Source: Planctomycetota bacterium (GTDB lineage Bacteria; Planctomycetota; Phycisphaerae; FEN-1346). From it: a stretch of DNA of 13,393 nt. The stretch spans positions 1 through 13,393 of the forward strand of contig JAPLML010000688.1 of the NCBI GenBank assembly GCA_026387055.1, in the 5' to 3' direction. Made by a program: the position numbers and the translations under genes. The notes below the pieces were generated by a model that did no database searches, was not told the origin of the DNA, and worked only from the letters and a program-made list of their open reading frames with translations. Within the stretch, counting starts at the first letter, position 1. Each line of letters begins with the position of its first letter. Positions 9,201 to 12,986 of the stretch are shown piece after piece.

Positions 9201-9503
9201 CCAAATGTTGCCGTCAATCTTCAGGAAAGTATTGTCGTCGATGTTCTCAGCGAAGGAGACCGTGGGCGTGCTGAAGTAGATCTGGCCGGTGTAAACCCAC
9301 GTCTCCTCATCGCCCCAATGCGAGGCGTCCTTGACGTTTGTCTCGGCCATTTCGGGCAACAGTTTTATGCCGCCGCGGAAAGGACTTATGGCCGTGCCCG
9401 GGTTGGGGTCGGCTTGGTTGTTCGAGCCTGTCAACCGGCCTTCGAGGAGGCCGCCTACCGTCCGGAGGCCCTCATCCTTGACCGCCCAGGTCCGGTTGCG
9501 TCG
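231..9503 (-). CDS. Giant PEP-CTERM protein, C-terminal piece: PA14-like modules, beta-repeat body, dockerin-like pair, PEP-CTERM tail
   Basis: This frame is open from 9503 to TAG at 233-231 and holds about three quarters of the protein. A TTG at 9434 could be called as a start, but homologous coding already lies upstream of it (GLRTVGGLLEGR, 9467-9435) and there is no ribosome site. In order it holds PA14-like module 1, Gly/Asn/Thr/Trp-rich beta repeats with the ~225-residue units, classical autotransporter-type strand repeats, PA14-like module 2, the paired dockerin-like loops and the sorting tail. Cysteines are rare. No catalytic motif was seen, so a structural or binding role is more likely than an enzyme. 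The opposite strand is open over long stretches, but only because TTA, CTA and TCA codons are avoided. Confidence 0.85.
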   Translation of the reverse strand, partial: RRNRTWAVKDEGLRTVGGLLEGRLTGSNNQADPNPGTAISPFRGGIKLLPEMAETNVKDASHWGDEETWVYTGQIYFSTPTVSFAENIDDNTFLKIDGNIWINDGNWSNVSTSGARSVSIGWHDFELRVGNGGGGAGCTANNTWTATKGFGFDPQGRNTTNSADYVIPVDPGDTSFLRVQNYFVSTYDFSGTLSEAADSTTGFEIHLEENWRFNQATINANPGNTVTITSDDSAKLTLAGVVNGSFGNLLRLGKAPSGADPGEMGKEIIEFAEGGNGILPAGRSLTVQNGLLAIDTPNMKTPTAPGSVVNIEANSTLYLADNPAYGTWNIKTGAWVRTDHADRLTQPGATWNWQNGAWVILDGNLAWNSAGLPKNTGANVVVSQDQFSDGLKLGDGCVLATPRTEGWQINGGPIVPFDQTNNVVQSVRLATENDLNVNMNLDLTNGILRDGEGNPVLDDKGNFIPTRADLIVGYTPGTEPFLPRTGAGLGNTGGGTQLMEFAKEAQNGRVRLWGATNNIGNLNVKSGYLELANEDADTFNISGKITVEGTTRPLAYAASWPIGLGIPERVNNWVAMRAGTLGTGIDVERGARLTLWGRLTDSPATHVQEKISFLGTGAGAQSYFYYRTNATDGGAPNRVIFDDVNLYDGTNLLLERDNISDWDWRLSATQHGGMSQIFRFNPGDGRGDFSLQDVKGNGEIRLGAEGNDIWTHVWGKIGGDDPNEHITITKLRSWMRIMPGASMTDNATINSAGTQMGIPGASYSRLEIRAGPAPATPDPVLYPPVYPTPLAGGTILGGSPGIGDMWRSEVYVYVSDATSNTVPNAPFAGPTYVLGTKLVALPGDSVWGAVRDDGMGSYSMPDNNGGTVVFSNVHLMPGSRAVIGSWDNTWSVWDFFLEGTDANSDRMVIRHWNNWDYMRMRNVTGTQATPGTLTMDEDIRYWFTGQLTNANINYNADDALDLQPGFNLGGGKASLSNQWGWCDVRTDPGAGTLENFVGNPSGDWGRSWFVMLWGELASDTVGEAGWGKDTTINVDNGGGVRLFADRSASGAPRNINVLDSMIVIGNQGLNSDGANGRLRSDRQDPWSDVWGKAVFMNVHLMDNAIVDVTRADAEIEVRNLYLDGGAGTYMARDDWDTLGNVTGTQFFPSILNITGGARLFLNGTITNANINWNNSNCIELQPGFNLNGNTITRIGDSGWMDFGNGDVNRAPGRLPFDPGSGTINWAGGGDGNMYVYNGMNNYDSFGDNGWGAGLTINLGGGRRMNLLVQQAVNGGETNENRFEGRINIVDSAAGLDAILRSWNQGGGSGNPLAYFSNVHLYANSEVRLEDALLRADITLEDGDAMVSMDGNLWNPEIHVTASDTAKTLYINEVRQQDVNNFPTPSVRLAMTGMANAAFDNTGGGATRLEGLLSLGGNTLMIQRTSNGLNGDGRPYPIEMWATADDPGAGTILINGYWDGAQWLGGGFEVRRGANGDLAQSLTPATKVDIMNGRMLRSMVCFSNGGQLVNTVAADITIKADADPMNVDGVLSGRQADWGGGAVAGLVLYPNVTLEPYAGLEIRTDFGAPPYIQVGGTGGNGAIRLLGPAGLVNDSSETMIIVGDVTDEGNGYDFGLFGSQRFHITNNVSVANLAVYGKAAIEPSATLNLTGGIAVQTGGELMMNAAYPAGTMVLNDKSKLILNHEVFTPKLLMAYDSVEVDLNVNVAWTVNGSNQKVLIGVPGYSATLTLNRDDASIGAINTDGASILSPIAGTAATIAFRGGDKLLGLGDETQAILTDLAVGGTAVVIDRNLTVCSPNTYSRGTTITSGTTRACNASSLGTGPVVLSNAGTVLQLRAVDFSSGPITVNTDATLALYRNTSSPITFAGGTISAVRDAVASGALVDGNVAQFAVAAGKALIFTEPLEMTADRTWTIPSGTVVVAGDVTGDVGGAKNLVKLGAGTLRLGGGGNDILTLTLGGGGGGGGIVVVSGAAPQKVTIGQGSAYSVSRMDYPYTEVDMTASSGVLALGANNSLALTFLNSSMSLGAYADSEYNNIDPIAKGMVVLAGPVSVKGNIDIYGAAGITTDVSSALAVNVNPGGSIDLGTQPIPVNLYMQGGGVARTGDTLTVLDLATLFPSATSDYVLGGGGSDNTDVADGALVNAVANLHKVGTSQVTLLDPGGPSANTYGGGITQVDDGTLVVKDLASLAYTVNLSVGGGVLRLEKGGTFTGNVTLDNAASLFVASGETIVANGLTIGGPTARPSLTGGGTFDTSGTIVNAGLTDGAILDIMGGATLASKLGLTSEMRANMFKVREGSTLRFTAATPVARPTQNQAIGSMYPGSTLELAAGLGTGGTWYCIAGHPGIRLDVDQEEYDNLGQAAFSSETRPYRITIGAGTELDFYDVDINGNTLPDGNLMTPVLVGDCGNHRPVAHIEKAGGGEMWMYNTFNPASNDTRLLSWIVTGGSLLSMDDNALGATAGGWLASGKAAAIVQQHLEGITVKGGGTLGWRGAQGFLPASAYGGLPVGEGDGFNLGEFILEDNATLQSTDASLILGVQCMGQTYLAIPTIKSTGGVPNPTIRGDVNIRSGIAVDASVPGGLTDLTVGGSVKLTSDLPGAVGFNSVRNLTHTDGTTSVLTSLPLLQSTTVQSGTLEIGPAGTLAYGGNIDLTGQGNLHARPGTVNMPNTMITSTAPAPVWVPGLLEGRITGNWWNLNTPNPGGAIQLAPVMAQTNAKPPWGDDESWVYTGEFYQPTPSTVSFVEHIDDNTLLKIDGEVWITDTAWYAPTSSGSRYLSAGWHTFEARVGNGGGGAGAMFDLGNGNMMGFGYDSSGRGTTNPADYVKPVDPGDGSVFRTSTSGVVNGIVTVDAGATVNARGFQGVNLVDLKGIMSIGLDRSTSTTRGLRMAEDALGATAKLDITNGSLVIDYTGGTSPIADVRRWILQAYNGMAWDGNGITSSTAAANAITYGIGCIDNAAPDLLLRFGDGTTGPLFGNVTPVAVNLESVLVKLTYNGDVTLDGVVDDNDVTFMNLFYDAGASPNHTWWTGDIFLNDGLCDDNDITILNLTYGMGVGAPLGGVPVGAVPEPATLALVALGGLAALAGRRRGRK
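234..311 (-). other. PEP-CTERM exosortase sorting signal (residues 4151-4176)
   Basis: The last 26 residues comprise the V-P-E-P motif, a hydrophobic stretch (ATLALVALGGLAALAG) and a basic end (RRRGRK). This is the defining tripartite PEP-CTERM signal. By family knowledge an exosortase (EpsH/XrtA type) recognises it at the inner membrane and processes the protein for the outer surface or extracellular matrix. No exosortase gene lies in the window. Confidence 0.93.
354..521 (-). other. Paired dockerin-like EF-hand loops (residues about 4081-4136)
   Basis: Two calcium-loop-like segments, GDVTLDGVVDDNDVTFMNL and GDIFLNDGLCDDNDITILNL, are separated by a 19-residue linker containing H-T-W-W-T. 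The Asp/Asn positions and trailing hydrophobic helix resemble duplicated dockerin type I repeats, which bind Ca2+ and, in cellulosomes, cohesin. The second loop carries an extra residue (F-L-N-D-G). Terminal dockerin-like pairs just before a PEP-CTERM tail are common in large planctomycete exported proteins. No cohesin is visible, so a cellulosome is not implied. Confidence 0.7.
993..1460 (-). other. PA14-like module 2 (residues about 3768-3923)
   Basis: The second copy of the module begins GLLEGRITG, has TPNPGGAIQLAP, then WGDDESWVYTGEFY, SFVEHIDDNTLLKIDG, GWHTFEARVGNGGGGAG, GFGYDSSGRGTTNPADYVKP and ends VDPGDGSVFRTS. It lines up strand for strand with module 1. The two copies bracket the main beta-repeat body of the protein, about 2500 residues apart. 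Confidence 0.75.
2952..3065 (-). repeat. Autotransporter-associated beta-strand repeat, copy 4 (residues about 3233-3270)
   Basis: LHKVGTSQVTLLDPGG, then SANTYGGGITQVDDGTLVVKD, matches the family layout: L-x-K-x-G, a T-L-type strand, N-T-Y-x-G-G-x-T-x-V, then a D-G-T-L-V-V strand. The following GGGVLRLEKGGTFTGNVTLD adds another rung. Confidence 0.75.
3602..3701 (-). repeat. Autotransporter-associated beta-strand repeat, copy 3, with poly-glycine run (residues about 3021-3054)
   Basis: LVKLGAGTLRLGGGGNDI opens as the L-x-K-x-G-x-G-T-L-x-L half of the family repeat. It then passes into a run of eight glycines encoded by a GGC/GGT trinucleotide repeat (complement of about 3611-3634), ending IVVVSG. 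The glycine run replaces the expected N-T-Y-x-G turn and may be a repeat-length polymorphism site. Confidence 0.65.
3999..4112 (-). repeat. Autotransporter-associated beta-strand repeat, copy 2 (residues about 2884-2921)
   Basis: The segment NTYSRGTTITSGT, then NASSLGTGPVVLSNAGTVLQL, is the clearest match in the locus to the family pattern N-T-Y-x-G-x-T-x-I-x-x-G-T followed by S-L-G-T-G-x-V-x-L-x-x-x-G-T-x-x-L. An Arg replaces the usual Gly after N-T-Y-S. The next strands (GPITVNTDATLALY and ITFAGG) continue the helix. Confidence 0.75.
4860..7595 (-). repeat. Tandem ~225-residue Trp/Asn/Gly-rich units with [FY]-x-N-V-x-L motif
   Basis: Five in-register motif copies are visible: IFDDVNLYDG (Phe codon 7583-7581), VFSNVHLMPG (6896-6894), VFMNVHLMDN (6221-6219), YFSNVHLYAN (5561-5559) and LYPNVTLEPY (Tyr codon 4862-4860). 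The spacings are 229, 225, 220 and 233 residues. Units 2 and 3 also share NVTGTQ, then T-N-A-N-I-N, LQPGFNL, a D-P-G-x-G-T-L/I element and GWGxxxTIN; unit 4 keeps DDPGAGTI. They lack the usual autotransporter-associated repeat pattern and are rich in Trp and Asp. I do not recognise a named family. A long-period beta-solenoid or stacked beta-sandwich is an inference. Confidence 0.6.
8964..9452 (-). other. PA14-like module 1 (residues about 1104-1266)
   Basis: The module begins GLLEGRLTG, followed by an NPG-containing linker and a W-V-Y-T-G strand. It continues with SFAENIDDNTFLKIDG, GWHDFELRVGNGGGGAG, GFGFDPQGRNTTN and ends PVDPGDTSFLRVQ. The D-D-N-T-x-L-K-I-D-G loop takes the place of the PA14 D-D-G-S-x-x-W-V-D-G loop, so this is a divergent PA14 relative. 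It starts just after the second apparent frameshift. Module 2 near the C-terminus is a clear paralogous copy. Confidence 0.75.
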
Positions 9504-11562
9504 TCACGCCGCGGAAGAACTGCCCGCCCGCGGCCAGGGCGTCGGCATGGGCCGCCTCGGCGCCCGGGTTCGGCGCGATGATCGCGCTCGGCGACAGGAG
9601 GACGTTCGGGTTCGTCTGGCTGTTGTAGCGCGCGTTCGTCAGGTCGCCCATGAGGCGGCCGTCAGGCTGGACGGAGATCGCATGGCCCACGCCGTCCGGC
9701 ATCGCCGGCGACGCGGCGGCCAGGTTCAGCACCGACCGCGGCCCGACGACGACGTTGTTGTTCGGACCGAGGGTGTTCTGGTTCTTGGCGTTGAGCTGCG
9801 TGTTGCGGCCCAGGATGCTGATGGTGCCGAGCTCCGCCACCGAGCCGGAGCCGCTGATATCCATCGCCAAGGAAGCGAGGGTCAGGTCGCCGCCGCCCGT
9901 CATCGGGGTGGTCAGGTTCAGCTTGTAGCCGTCGGTCTGGTTGATGGTGAGCGTCTTACCGGCCGCGACCGTCCACAAGCCGTTGAGGTTGACCGTCACC
10001 CCGCCGATCGTGCCGAGGGCCGCTTTTCCGGCCAGCAGGCCGGCGCTCTCGTTGACGACGAAATTGCTGTCCACATTCATGTCGCCGCCTGTGCTGGTGA
10101 CCGCGAGTCCGCCGGTGCCGCCGGCGGTCACCTCGACGGCGGCGCCGCCAAGCGCATTCTGGCCGCCGCTGGTTCCGACGACGACCAGGCGGCCGGCGTC
10201 AATCTGGAACTTTGTCGAATTCCCGTCGTTGGGGAGGGTCGTCTGGTCCGCCACGAGGTCGCTGGCGCCGGTCTTGACCACCGTCGCCAGGGTGCCGGAG
10301 TCGCGGTTGCCGTCGGTGAACTGGCCCAGGTAGAGCGGCGTGGCCGTGTCAAAGCCGATGGTGGCGTCGCCCGTGCCCGTGAGGTTGGTGGCCGCAAACT
10401 TCAGCACAGTGCTGGCCGTACTCCTGGTGACGGCCAGCGTCACGCCATCGTCGATCGTCAGCGTACCCATGCCGACGACGCCACTGGCGTTGATGGTGCC
10501 GCTGGCGACCGCGTTGACGTTGTTGCCGAGAACGGCTCCTAATGTCAATGTCCAGCCGGGAGCCCAGGTGAAGGTGGTGGTGGGCGTGGCTCCTTGGCCC
10601 GTTTGGGTGTCGACTGTTGTCCAAGTGGAGTTGTCGTTGCTGACCAGGATGGTCCAATTGTTGGGATTGCGTCCGGGCGTCACATCATTCGCGGTCGCCC
10701 AATCGTAACCCGTGAAAAGCTGGGCCGTGCCGAAATCGTAGGTCACGTACCGTGGGAAAGGACCACCCATGTACGATTTGGTGTTTAAGTTGTTATCCCA
10801 AAGCCCGGGGAGGCCTTGGTCTCCATAACTTCCTCCGTCGCCCAAGGCGATGGTCGGAAAAACGCGGCTACCATTTGTGGGGTTCGAACCGCTCGAATAG
10901 AAAGCCATTTCGGAATATTGGAGAGCGCTGCCAGGGCTATACTCACTAGCCACCGCGAACCTGTAATAGCGGTAGGCTCCCCCGCCCTGCACGTCCAGCG
11001 TGCCGCCGTTGAGCGTGATGGCGGCGGTGCCGAGCGATGACGTGTTAGGCGCGCCGCCGGCGATCCGGAGGATGCCGCCGTTGATCGTCGCCATGCCGGT
11101 GATATTGTTCGGCGCGGCGACGGCGGTGTTACTGAGTTGGAGGGTGCCCCCGGCGGCAATCGCCGCCGTCAGATCGACGGGGTTCGTGCCGCCGACGCGG
11201 CCGGTGTAGACCAGGGCGCCTTCATCCACATTAAGCGTCACGGCGCCGCCGAGCGGGTTGAGCGTCGTGAACGTGGCCTTGGCCGGTCCCATCTTGGTGA
11301 ACATGTTGGCGCCGGCGTTGGCCACCATGGCGCCGCCCGTGACGTCGACGGCGTTATTCAGAACGACCGGGCCGGAGAGGGCGCCCGCGTTGGCCAGCGT
11401 CGTGCTGGTGAAGGTGACCGCCGCGGGGCTGGTGTTGGTGACGTTCAGCGAGGTGCCCTTGTTCATCTTCAGGGCGCCCATGTTCAAGTTCGAGACCGAA
11501 TCGGCGGCGAGGGTGGAAGGACGGGAAGGCCTGCCAGCCGCCGCCGGGGGGCATGTACTCAA
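9472..11562 (-). CDS. Giant PEP-CTERM protein, middle piece: beta-strand repeats and discoidin-like domain
   Basis: This is the second frame of the giant locus. Coding that continues from the PA14 domain begins at about 11517 (STLAADSVSNLNMGALKMN); the nominal ATG at 11562 overlaps the PA14 coding in another frame, has no ribosome site, and should not be taken as a start. The content is Gly/Thr/Asn/Val-rich parallel-beta sequence, for example GPVVLNNAVDVTGG, TINGGILRIAGG and ITLNGGTLDVQGGG, interrupted by the discoidin-like domain at residues 597-742. Repeats then resume (GTINASGVVGMGTLTIDDG). The frame ends at TGA 9474-9472 after FFRGVTTQPDLGGQG, 20-40 bases past the point where the next frame begins to make sense. 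It has no signal peptide or initiation signal of its own, so it is an internal segment of one protein. Confidence 0.75.
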   Translation of the reverse strand: MSTCPPAAAGRPSRPSTLAADSVSNLNMGALKMNKGTSLNVTNTSPAAVTFTSTTLANAGALSGPVVLNNAVDVTGGAMVANAGANMFTKMGPAKATFTTLNPLGGAVTLNVDEGALVYTGRVGGTNPVDLTAAIAAGGTLQLSNTAVAAPNNITGMATINGGILRIAGGAPNTSSLGTAAITLNGGTLDVQGGGAYRYYRFAVASEYSPGSALQYSEMAFYSSGSNPTNGSRVFPTIALGDGGSYGDQGLPGLWDNNLNTKSYMGGPFPRYVTYDFGTAQLFTGYDWATANDVTPGRNPNNWTILVSNDNSTWTTVDTQTGQGATPTTTFTWAPGWTLTLGAVLGNNVNAVASGTINASGVVGMGTLTIDDGVTLAVTRSTASTVLKFAATNLTGTGDATIGFDTATPLYLGQFTDGNRDSGTLATVVKTGASDLVADQTTLPNDGNSTKFQIDAGRLVVVGTSGGQNALGGAAVEVTAGGTGGLAVTSTGGDMNVDSNFVVNESAGLLAGKAALGTIGGVTVNLNGLWTVAAGKTLTINQTDGYKLNLTTPMTGGGDLTLASLAMDISGSGSVAELGTISILGRNTQLNAKNQNTLGPNNNVVVGPRSVLNLAAASPAMPDGVGHAISVQPDGRLMGDLTNARYNSQTNPNVLLSPSAIIAPNPGAEAAHADALAAGGQFFRGVTTQPDLGGQG
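10537..10974 (-). other. Discoidin (F5/8 type C)-like domain inserted between beta-helix repeats (residues about 597-742)
   Basis: The domain opens with YRYYRFAVASEY and QYSEMAFY. It then shows GLWDNNLNTKSYMG, PRYVTYDFGTAQLFTGYDW, a Pro/Asn-rich NNWTILVSNDNSTWTTVDTQ and a closing TFTWAPGW. This order (exposed Tyr-rich first strand, D-N-x-x-x-T-K loop, Y-D-F-G strand, S-N-D-x-S-x-W hairpin) is that of galactose-binding-like jelly-roll domains used for glycan or surface binding. The DNA is less GC-rich than its flanks (lines 10741-10800 and 10861-10920 are 48% G+C by hand count, against 72% for 11041-11100), which suggests separate acquisition of the domain. The ligand is unknown. Confidence 0.7.
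10987..11142 (-). repeat. Autotransporter-associated beta-strand repeat, copy 1 (residues about 541-592)
   Basis: The segment LQLSNTAVAAPNNITG, then ATINGGILRIAGGAPNTSS and LGTAAITLNGGTLDVQ, fits the known repeat pattern in which a GTL strand precedes a 'SLGTGxVxLxGGTLxL' half. These repeats form rungs of a right-handed beta-helix in secreted proteins. The discoidin-like domain starts directly after this copy. Confidence 0.7.
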
Positions 11563-12763
11563 TCTGGAGGCCGGCGCCGCCGCCGCCCTCGTACCAGCCC
11601 ACGACCATCGTGTGCCAGCCGACGCCCAGGTTGACGTTGCCGCTCTCGCGCCACGTCATGCCCTGCCAGTAATCATTGTACACCTGCTCCGCGCCATCCA
11701 CCCAGATCTTGCTGCCGTCGTCGCTGCAGCTCCGGAACCGGTAGTCGCCGGCCACGGTGATGTTCAGGTAGGTGGTCCAGCGCGAAGCGACGTTGTCCCC
11801 GCCGAAGTTGACGTTGCTGCCGTTGATGTCCTTCAGGTCAATCCCGGCCGCATCGACGAACGGGTTGCCGCCGGTGTCCCAGCCCGTGCCGGGGTTCATG
11901 ACCCTTTCATAGAAGCCGTATTTATAGGCCCCCGCGTTGTAGCTGGCGCCGCCGGGAGAGATGGGGTCGAAGCCGGCGCCGTTGAGGGGAAGCAGGATGC
12001 GGTCTTGGCCGATGCCCCTGGGGTTGGCCGGCCAGGCGGTGTCCGGCATGCTGCCGTAGAACTCGCCCTTGATGCCGGGCAGCCGCAGGATCCGCTGGCC
12101 GTGCAGGGTGGCGGTGCCGCCGGCGAGCCGCAGGAGGATCGTCCCGAGGTTGGCATCGGAGCCGACCAGTTCGCCGCCCGGGCCGACCACGACGGCACCC
12201 GTGATGTAGTTCTGGGCGGCGGCAAACTCCAGCTTGCCGTTGGTGACGGACGAGCCGCCGATGATGACGCTGTCGCCGGGCATGCCGACCTGCCCCGAGA
12301 GCTTCAGCGTGCCGGACGATTGGGTGATTCTGAGCAGGGAGACTCCGAGGTCCTCGTCCAAGGCGCCGTACAGGTCCGCTTGGATCTCGTTGGCCGCCGT
12401 GCTCGCCACGCCGCCGCTCTGGACGATCCGGGCGGCGGTCAAGGTGTGGGGGTCCGGCCCGGGTTTGATGGTGTAAGTCCCGGAGTCGTTCATCAAGTTC
12501 AGCGTGTGGACCTCCCGGTCGCCGTTCAGGTAGACGTCGCCGATGCGGCCGACGTCCGTGCTGCTGAGGGTCGCGGTGTCCGGCGCGGTGGGATAGCCGC
12601 CGAGGCCGCCGGATTCCCAGTTGGCCTCCATGTCCCAGGCTTGCGTTCCGCCGTCGTTGGTCCACGTGTACTCCGTGGCCTGAACGGCCGGCGCCCATGA
12701 CAGCAGGCAAGCGATCGCGGCCACCAAGAGGCCCAGCATCTTCAGCGCGTTGTGACGTGACAT
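11354..12763 (-). CDS. Giant PEP-CTERM protein, N-terminal piece: signal peptide, beta repeats and PA14 domain
   Basis: This is the first frame of the giant locus. The ATG at 12763 is chosen over an in-frame ATG at 12931 because it has an AGGGAG ribosome site and starts directly on a signal peptide; the upstream extension reads through the untranslated leader. After the signal peptide comes a TWTNDGG...ANWES opening typical of extracellular beta-helix proteins, then Thr/Gly/Val-rich strands (e.g. SGTLKLSG, NGKLEFA, GGTATLHG). A PA14 domain follows (residues 231-415), including FRSCSDDGSKIWVDG and GWHTMVVGWYEGGGG. Meaningful coding ends at about 11519 after WQAFPS. The frame stays open to a stop at 11354, but that stretch (SFHPRRRFGLELEHG onward) is Arg/His/Pro-rich and matches nothing in the protein, while the +1 frame continues the repeat sequence. 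Confidence 0.8.
   Translation of the reverse strand: MSRHNALKMLGLLVAAIACLLSWAPAVQATEYTWTNDGGTQAWDMEANWESGGLGGYPTAPDTATLSSTDVGRIGDVYLNGDREVHTLNLMNDSGTYTIKPGPDPHTLTAARIVQSGGVASTAANEIQADLYGALDEDLGVSLLRITQSSGTLKLSGQVGMPGDSVIIGGSSVTNGKLEFAAAQNYITGAVVVGPGGELVGSDANLGTILLRLAGGTATLHGQRILRLPGIKGEFYGSMPDTAWPANPRGIGQDRILLPLNGAGFDPISPGGASYNAGAYKYGFYERVMNPGTGWDTGGNPFVDAAGIDLKDINGSNVNFGGDNVASRWTTYLNITVAGDYRFRSCSDDGSKIWVDGAEQVYNDYWQGMTWRESGNVNLGVGWHTMVVGWYEGGGGAGLQIEYMPPGGGWQAFPSFHPRRRFGLELEHGRPEDEQGHLAERHQHQPRGGHLHQHDAGQRGRPLRPGRSE
11519..12073 (-). other. PA14 domain (residues about 231-415)
   Basis: The stretch runs from GIKGEFYGSMP to WQAFPS. It shows the PA14 signature: strands leading to YRFRSCSDDGSKIWVDGAEQ, then a Trp-rich turn, GWHTMVVGWYEGGGGAGL and a final YMPPGGGWQ. 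PA14 domains are extracellular beta-barrels found in glycosidases, adhesins and toxins and often bind carbohydrate; the D-D-G-S-K-x-W-V-D-G loop is the usual recognition element. The domain ends exactly at the first apparent frameshift, so its last strand is intact. Confidence 0.85.
12677..12763 (-). other. Sec signal peptide of the giant protein
   Basis: Residues 1-29 have a short basic n-region (MSRHNALK), a hydrophobic core (MLGLLVAAIACLLSW) and a V-Q-A site before Thr30, as expected for signal peptidase I. The mature protein would begin at TEYTW. A Cys at residue 19 follows A-I-A, but it lies inside the core and is followed by Leu-Leu, so a lipoprotein site is unlikely. Confidence 0.85.
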
Positions 12764-12769
12764 GGCTCT

Positions 12770-12775
12770 CTCCCT
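12770..12775 (-). promoter_or_regulatory. Ribosome binding site AGGGAG of the giant gene
   Basis: AGGGAG ends 6 bases before the ATG at 12763. It decides the start codon, since the in-frame ATG further upstream (12931) lies inside the leader hairpin region. Confidence 0.7.
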
Positions 12776-12835
12776 GATCCGTGTTCCCGTCGGCCCTGTA
12801 ACTACGAGCCTATTAAAATAGAAGAATGTCCTAAC

Positions 12836-12859
12836 CCTTCCGGCCGCGCAGCCGGAGGG
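12836..12859 (-). promoter_or_regulatory. Second leader hairpin upstream of the giant gene
   Basis: CCTTCCGGC (12836-12844) pairs with GCCGGAGGG (12851-12859) over 9 positions, with one T/G wobble on the plus strand, around a 6-base loop. It lies about 73 bases before the start codon and does not cover the ribosome site, so a direct translational switch is not evident. Confidence 0.35.
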
Positions 12860-12932
12860 CGCTATGCTCGAAGGGCAACGACCGACCGTTGTGTGATGTG
12901 GACTCAAACGTTTTCCTAGATGCCAGTGCACC

Positions 12933-12970
12933 CAAAGAGGACCGGCGCGCTTGTCGCGCCTCCCTCTTTG
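12933..12970 (-). promoter_or_regulatory. Strong two-part hairpin at the 5' end of the giant mRNA leader
   Basis: The outer arms CAAAGAGG (12933-12940) and CCTCTTTG (12963-12970) are exact complements, and the inner arms GGCGCG (12944-12949) and CGCGCC (12955-12960) close a 5-base loop. No T-run follows on either strand. It begins about 10 bases from the predicted RNA start, so it could protect the 5' end or attenuate transcription. It could alternatively be the terminator of rsmE. Confidence 0.55.
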
Positions 12971-12986
12971 AGCGTCCTATAGATGG

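Larger units (their letters stand above)
231..12763 (-). pseudogene. Giant secreted PEP-CTERM beta-repeat protein, whole locus, interrupted by two apparent +1 frameshifts
   Basis: This entry is the reconstructed gene; its three readable pieces are listed separately. The start is the ATG at 12763-12761, preceded by AGGGAG (12775-12770) with a 6-base spacer; the stop is TAG at 233-231. Discounting one surplus base near 11517/11518 and one within 9472-9503 gives 4176 residues. Domain order: signal peptide (1-29), beta-repeat region, PA14 (231-415), beta-strand repeats, discoidin-like (597-742), PA14-like module 1 (1104-1266), long beta-repeat body including the ~225-residue units (about 1727-2634 and beyond), classical autotransporter-associated strand repeats, PA14-like module 2 (3768-3923), paired dockerin-like loops (4081-4136) and PEP-CTERM tail (4151-4176). 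There is no type V beta-barrel, so it is not a true autotransporter. Export is inferred to be through Sec, with exosortase sorting at the C-terminus. The role is inferred as surface or matrix adhesion or glycan binding. It could be intact in the organism if the frameshifts are sequence errors. Confidence 0.75.

Noticed and set aside
9432..9434. TTG as the start of a separate 3067-residue protein
   Set aside because: There is no ribosome site or signal peptide, and homologous coding (GLLEGR, matching module 2) already lies upstream in the same frame.
11560..11562. ATG as the start of a separate 696-residue protein
   Set aside because: It lies inside the PA14 coding of the upstream frame, its first residues are out-of-frame junk, and it has no ribosome site or signal peptide.
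9331..12700. Plus-strand open frames at 9331-10542, 11137-11634 and 11258-12700
   Set aside because: They are the same antisense shadows over the middle and N-terminal pieces. They were useful only because their phase changes mirror the two frameshifts.
12704..12712. Lipobox (A-I-A-C) in the signal peptide
   Set aside because: The Cys is in the middle of the hydrophobic core, followed by more hydrophobic residues, and the -3 and -2 residues are poor. A V-Q-A site follows at the normal distance.
231..12763. Type V autotransporter
   Set aside because: The strand repeats carry the autotransporter-associated name, but the C-terminus is a PEP-CTERM tail and no beta-barrel domain is present.
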